Assembly: GCA_002377985.1 (NCBI GenBank)
Contig: DFQW01000144.1
Location: 1 to 6,295, forward strand
Direction of reading: 5' to 3'
DNA: 6,295 nucleotides
Source of the DNA: Halieaceae bacterium UBA3479
Lineage (GTDB): Bacteria > Pseudomonadota > Gammaproteobacteria > Pseudomonadales > Halieaceae
Below are positions 6,192-6,295 of this stretch, piece after piece. The notes beneath the pieces were generated by a model, which was given only the letters and a program-made list of their open reading frames with translations, was not told where the DNA came from and searched no databases. A program made the translations under genes and the position numbers. How positions within the stretch are numbered: the first letter of the stretch is position 1; the number at the start of each line of letters is the position of its first letter.

Positions 6192-6295
6192 ATGAAAAAG
6201 CTGACTAAAACATCGACGACGACTGGCGCGGGCTCACATCGGTGGTTGAGTGCCGGTTTATTGCTGATCACGACTTGCGCCTGGGGGTGGTCCGC
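6192..6295 (+). CDS. N-terminus of a probable exported protein (signal peptide only)
   Basis: An ATG at 6192 opens a frame that runs to the right edge (34 whole codons). It begins MKKLTK, continues with a polar Thr/Ser-rich stretch and an Arg, then a hydrophobic segment WLSAGLLLITTCAWGWS (18-34). This n-region plus h-region pattern is that of a Sec signal peptide, possibly with cleavage just beyond the edge. The Cys at 29 is preceded by Thr-Thr, a poor lipobox, so a lipoprotein is less likely. The start is bounded by an in-frame TAA at 6171-6173, and no Shine-Dalgarno is evident, which lowers confidence. It lies on the same strand as the operon, 138 bases downstream. A long n-region of this sort is common in TonB-dependent receptors of marine gammaproteobacteria, but nothing of a mature domain is visible, so the function is unknown. 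Confidence 0.55.
   Translation, partial: MKKLTKTSTTTGAGSHRWLSAGLLLITTCAWGWS

Noticed and set aside
1..6295. Mobile element, CRISPR array, tRNA or a previously undescribed defence system
   Set aside because: No terminal repeats, transposase, integrase, spaced direct repeats or tRNA-like fold were seen; all full-length genes have recognisable metabolic families.

Overview
The window reads as a stretch of chromosome from a GC-rich gammaproteobacterium, most likely marine (Halieaceae/OM60-like). That placement is inferred from protein style, tight gene packing and the presence of an organic-solute pathway; there is no rRNA or other phylogenetic marker here. No mobile element, tRNA, rRNA or CRISPR array is visible.

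Layout: (1) Positions 1-1046, minus strand: a patatin-like phospholipase-family protein whose C-terminal end runs off the left edge. (2) 1047-1302: a 256-base divergent intergenic region that must hold the promoters for both directions. (3) 1303-6053, plus strand: four tightly coupled genes forming one operon: a plant/yeast-type D-glycerate 3-kinase, an HAD-family glucosyl/mannosyl-3-phosphoglycerate phosphatase, a GT81-type glucosyl-3-phosphoglycerate synthase, and a GH13 subfamily 18 phosphorylase best read as glucosylglycerate phosphorylase. Junctions are a 4-base ATGA overlap, a 44-base overlap with an embedded Shine-Dalgarno, and another 4-base ATGA overlap. (4) 6054-6191: a 138-base gap with no clear terminator. 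(5) 6192 to the right edge: the start of a probable exported protein, of which only the signal peptide is visible.

How the genes fit: the synthase joins glucose from a nucleotide sugar to 3-phosphoglycerate; the phosphatase removes the phosphate to give glucosylglycerate, a compatible solute; the phosphorylase splits glucosylglycerate with phosphate into glucose 1-phosphate and D-glycerate; and the kinase returns D-glycerate to 3-phosphoglycerate, the acceptor used by the synthase. The operon therefore appears to encode both making and recycling of the solute, a closed loop that needs control at the enzyme level if all four are co-expressed. The individual families are known; the notable point is the complete make-and-recycle set in one overlapping transcript.
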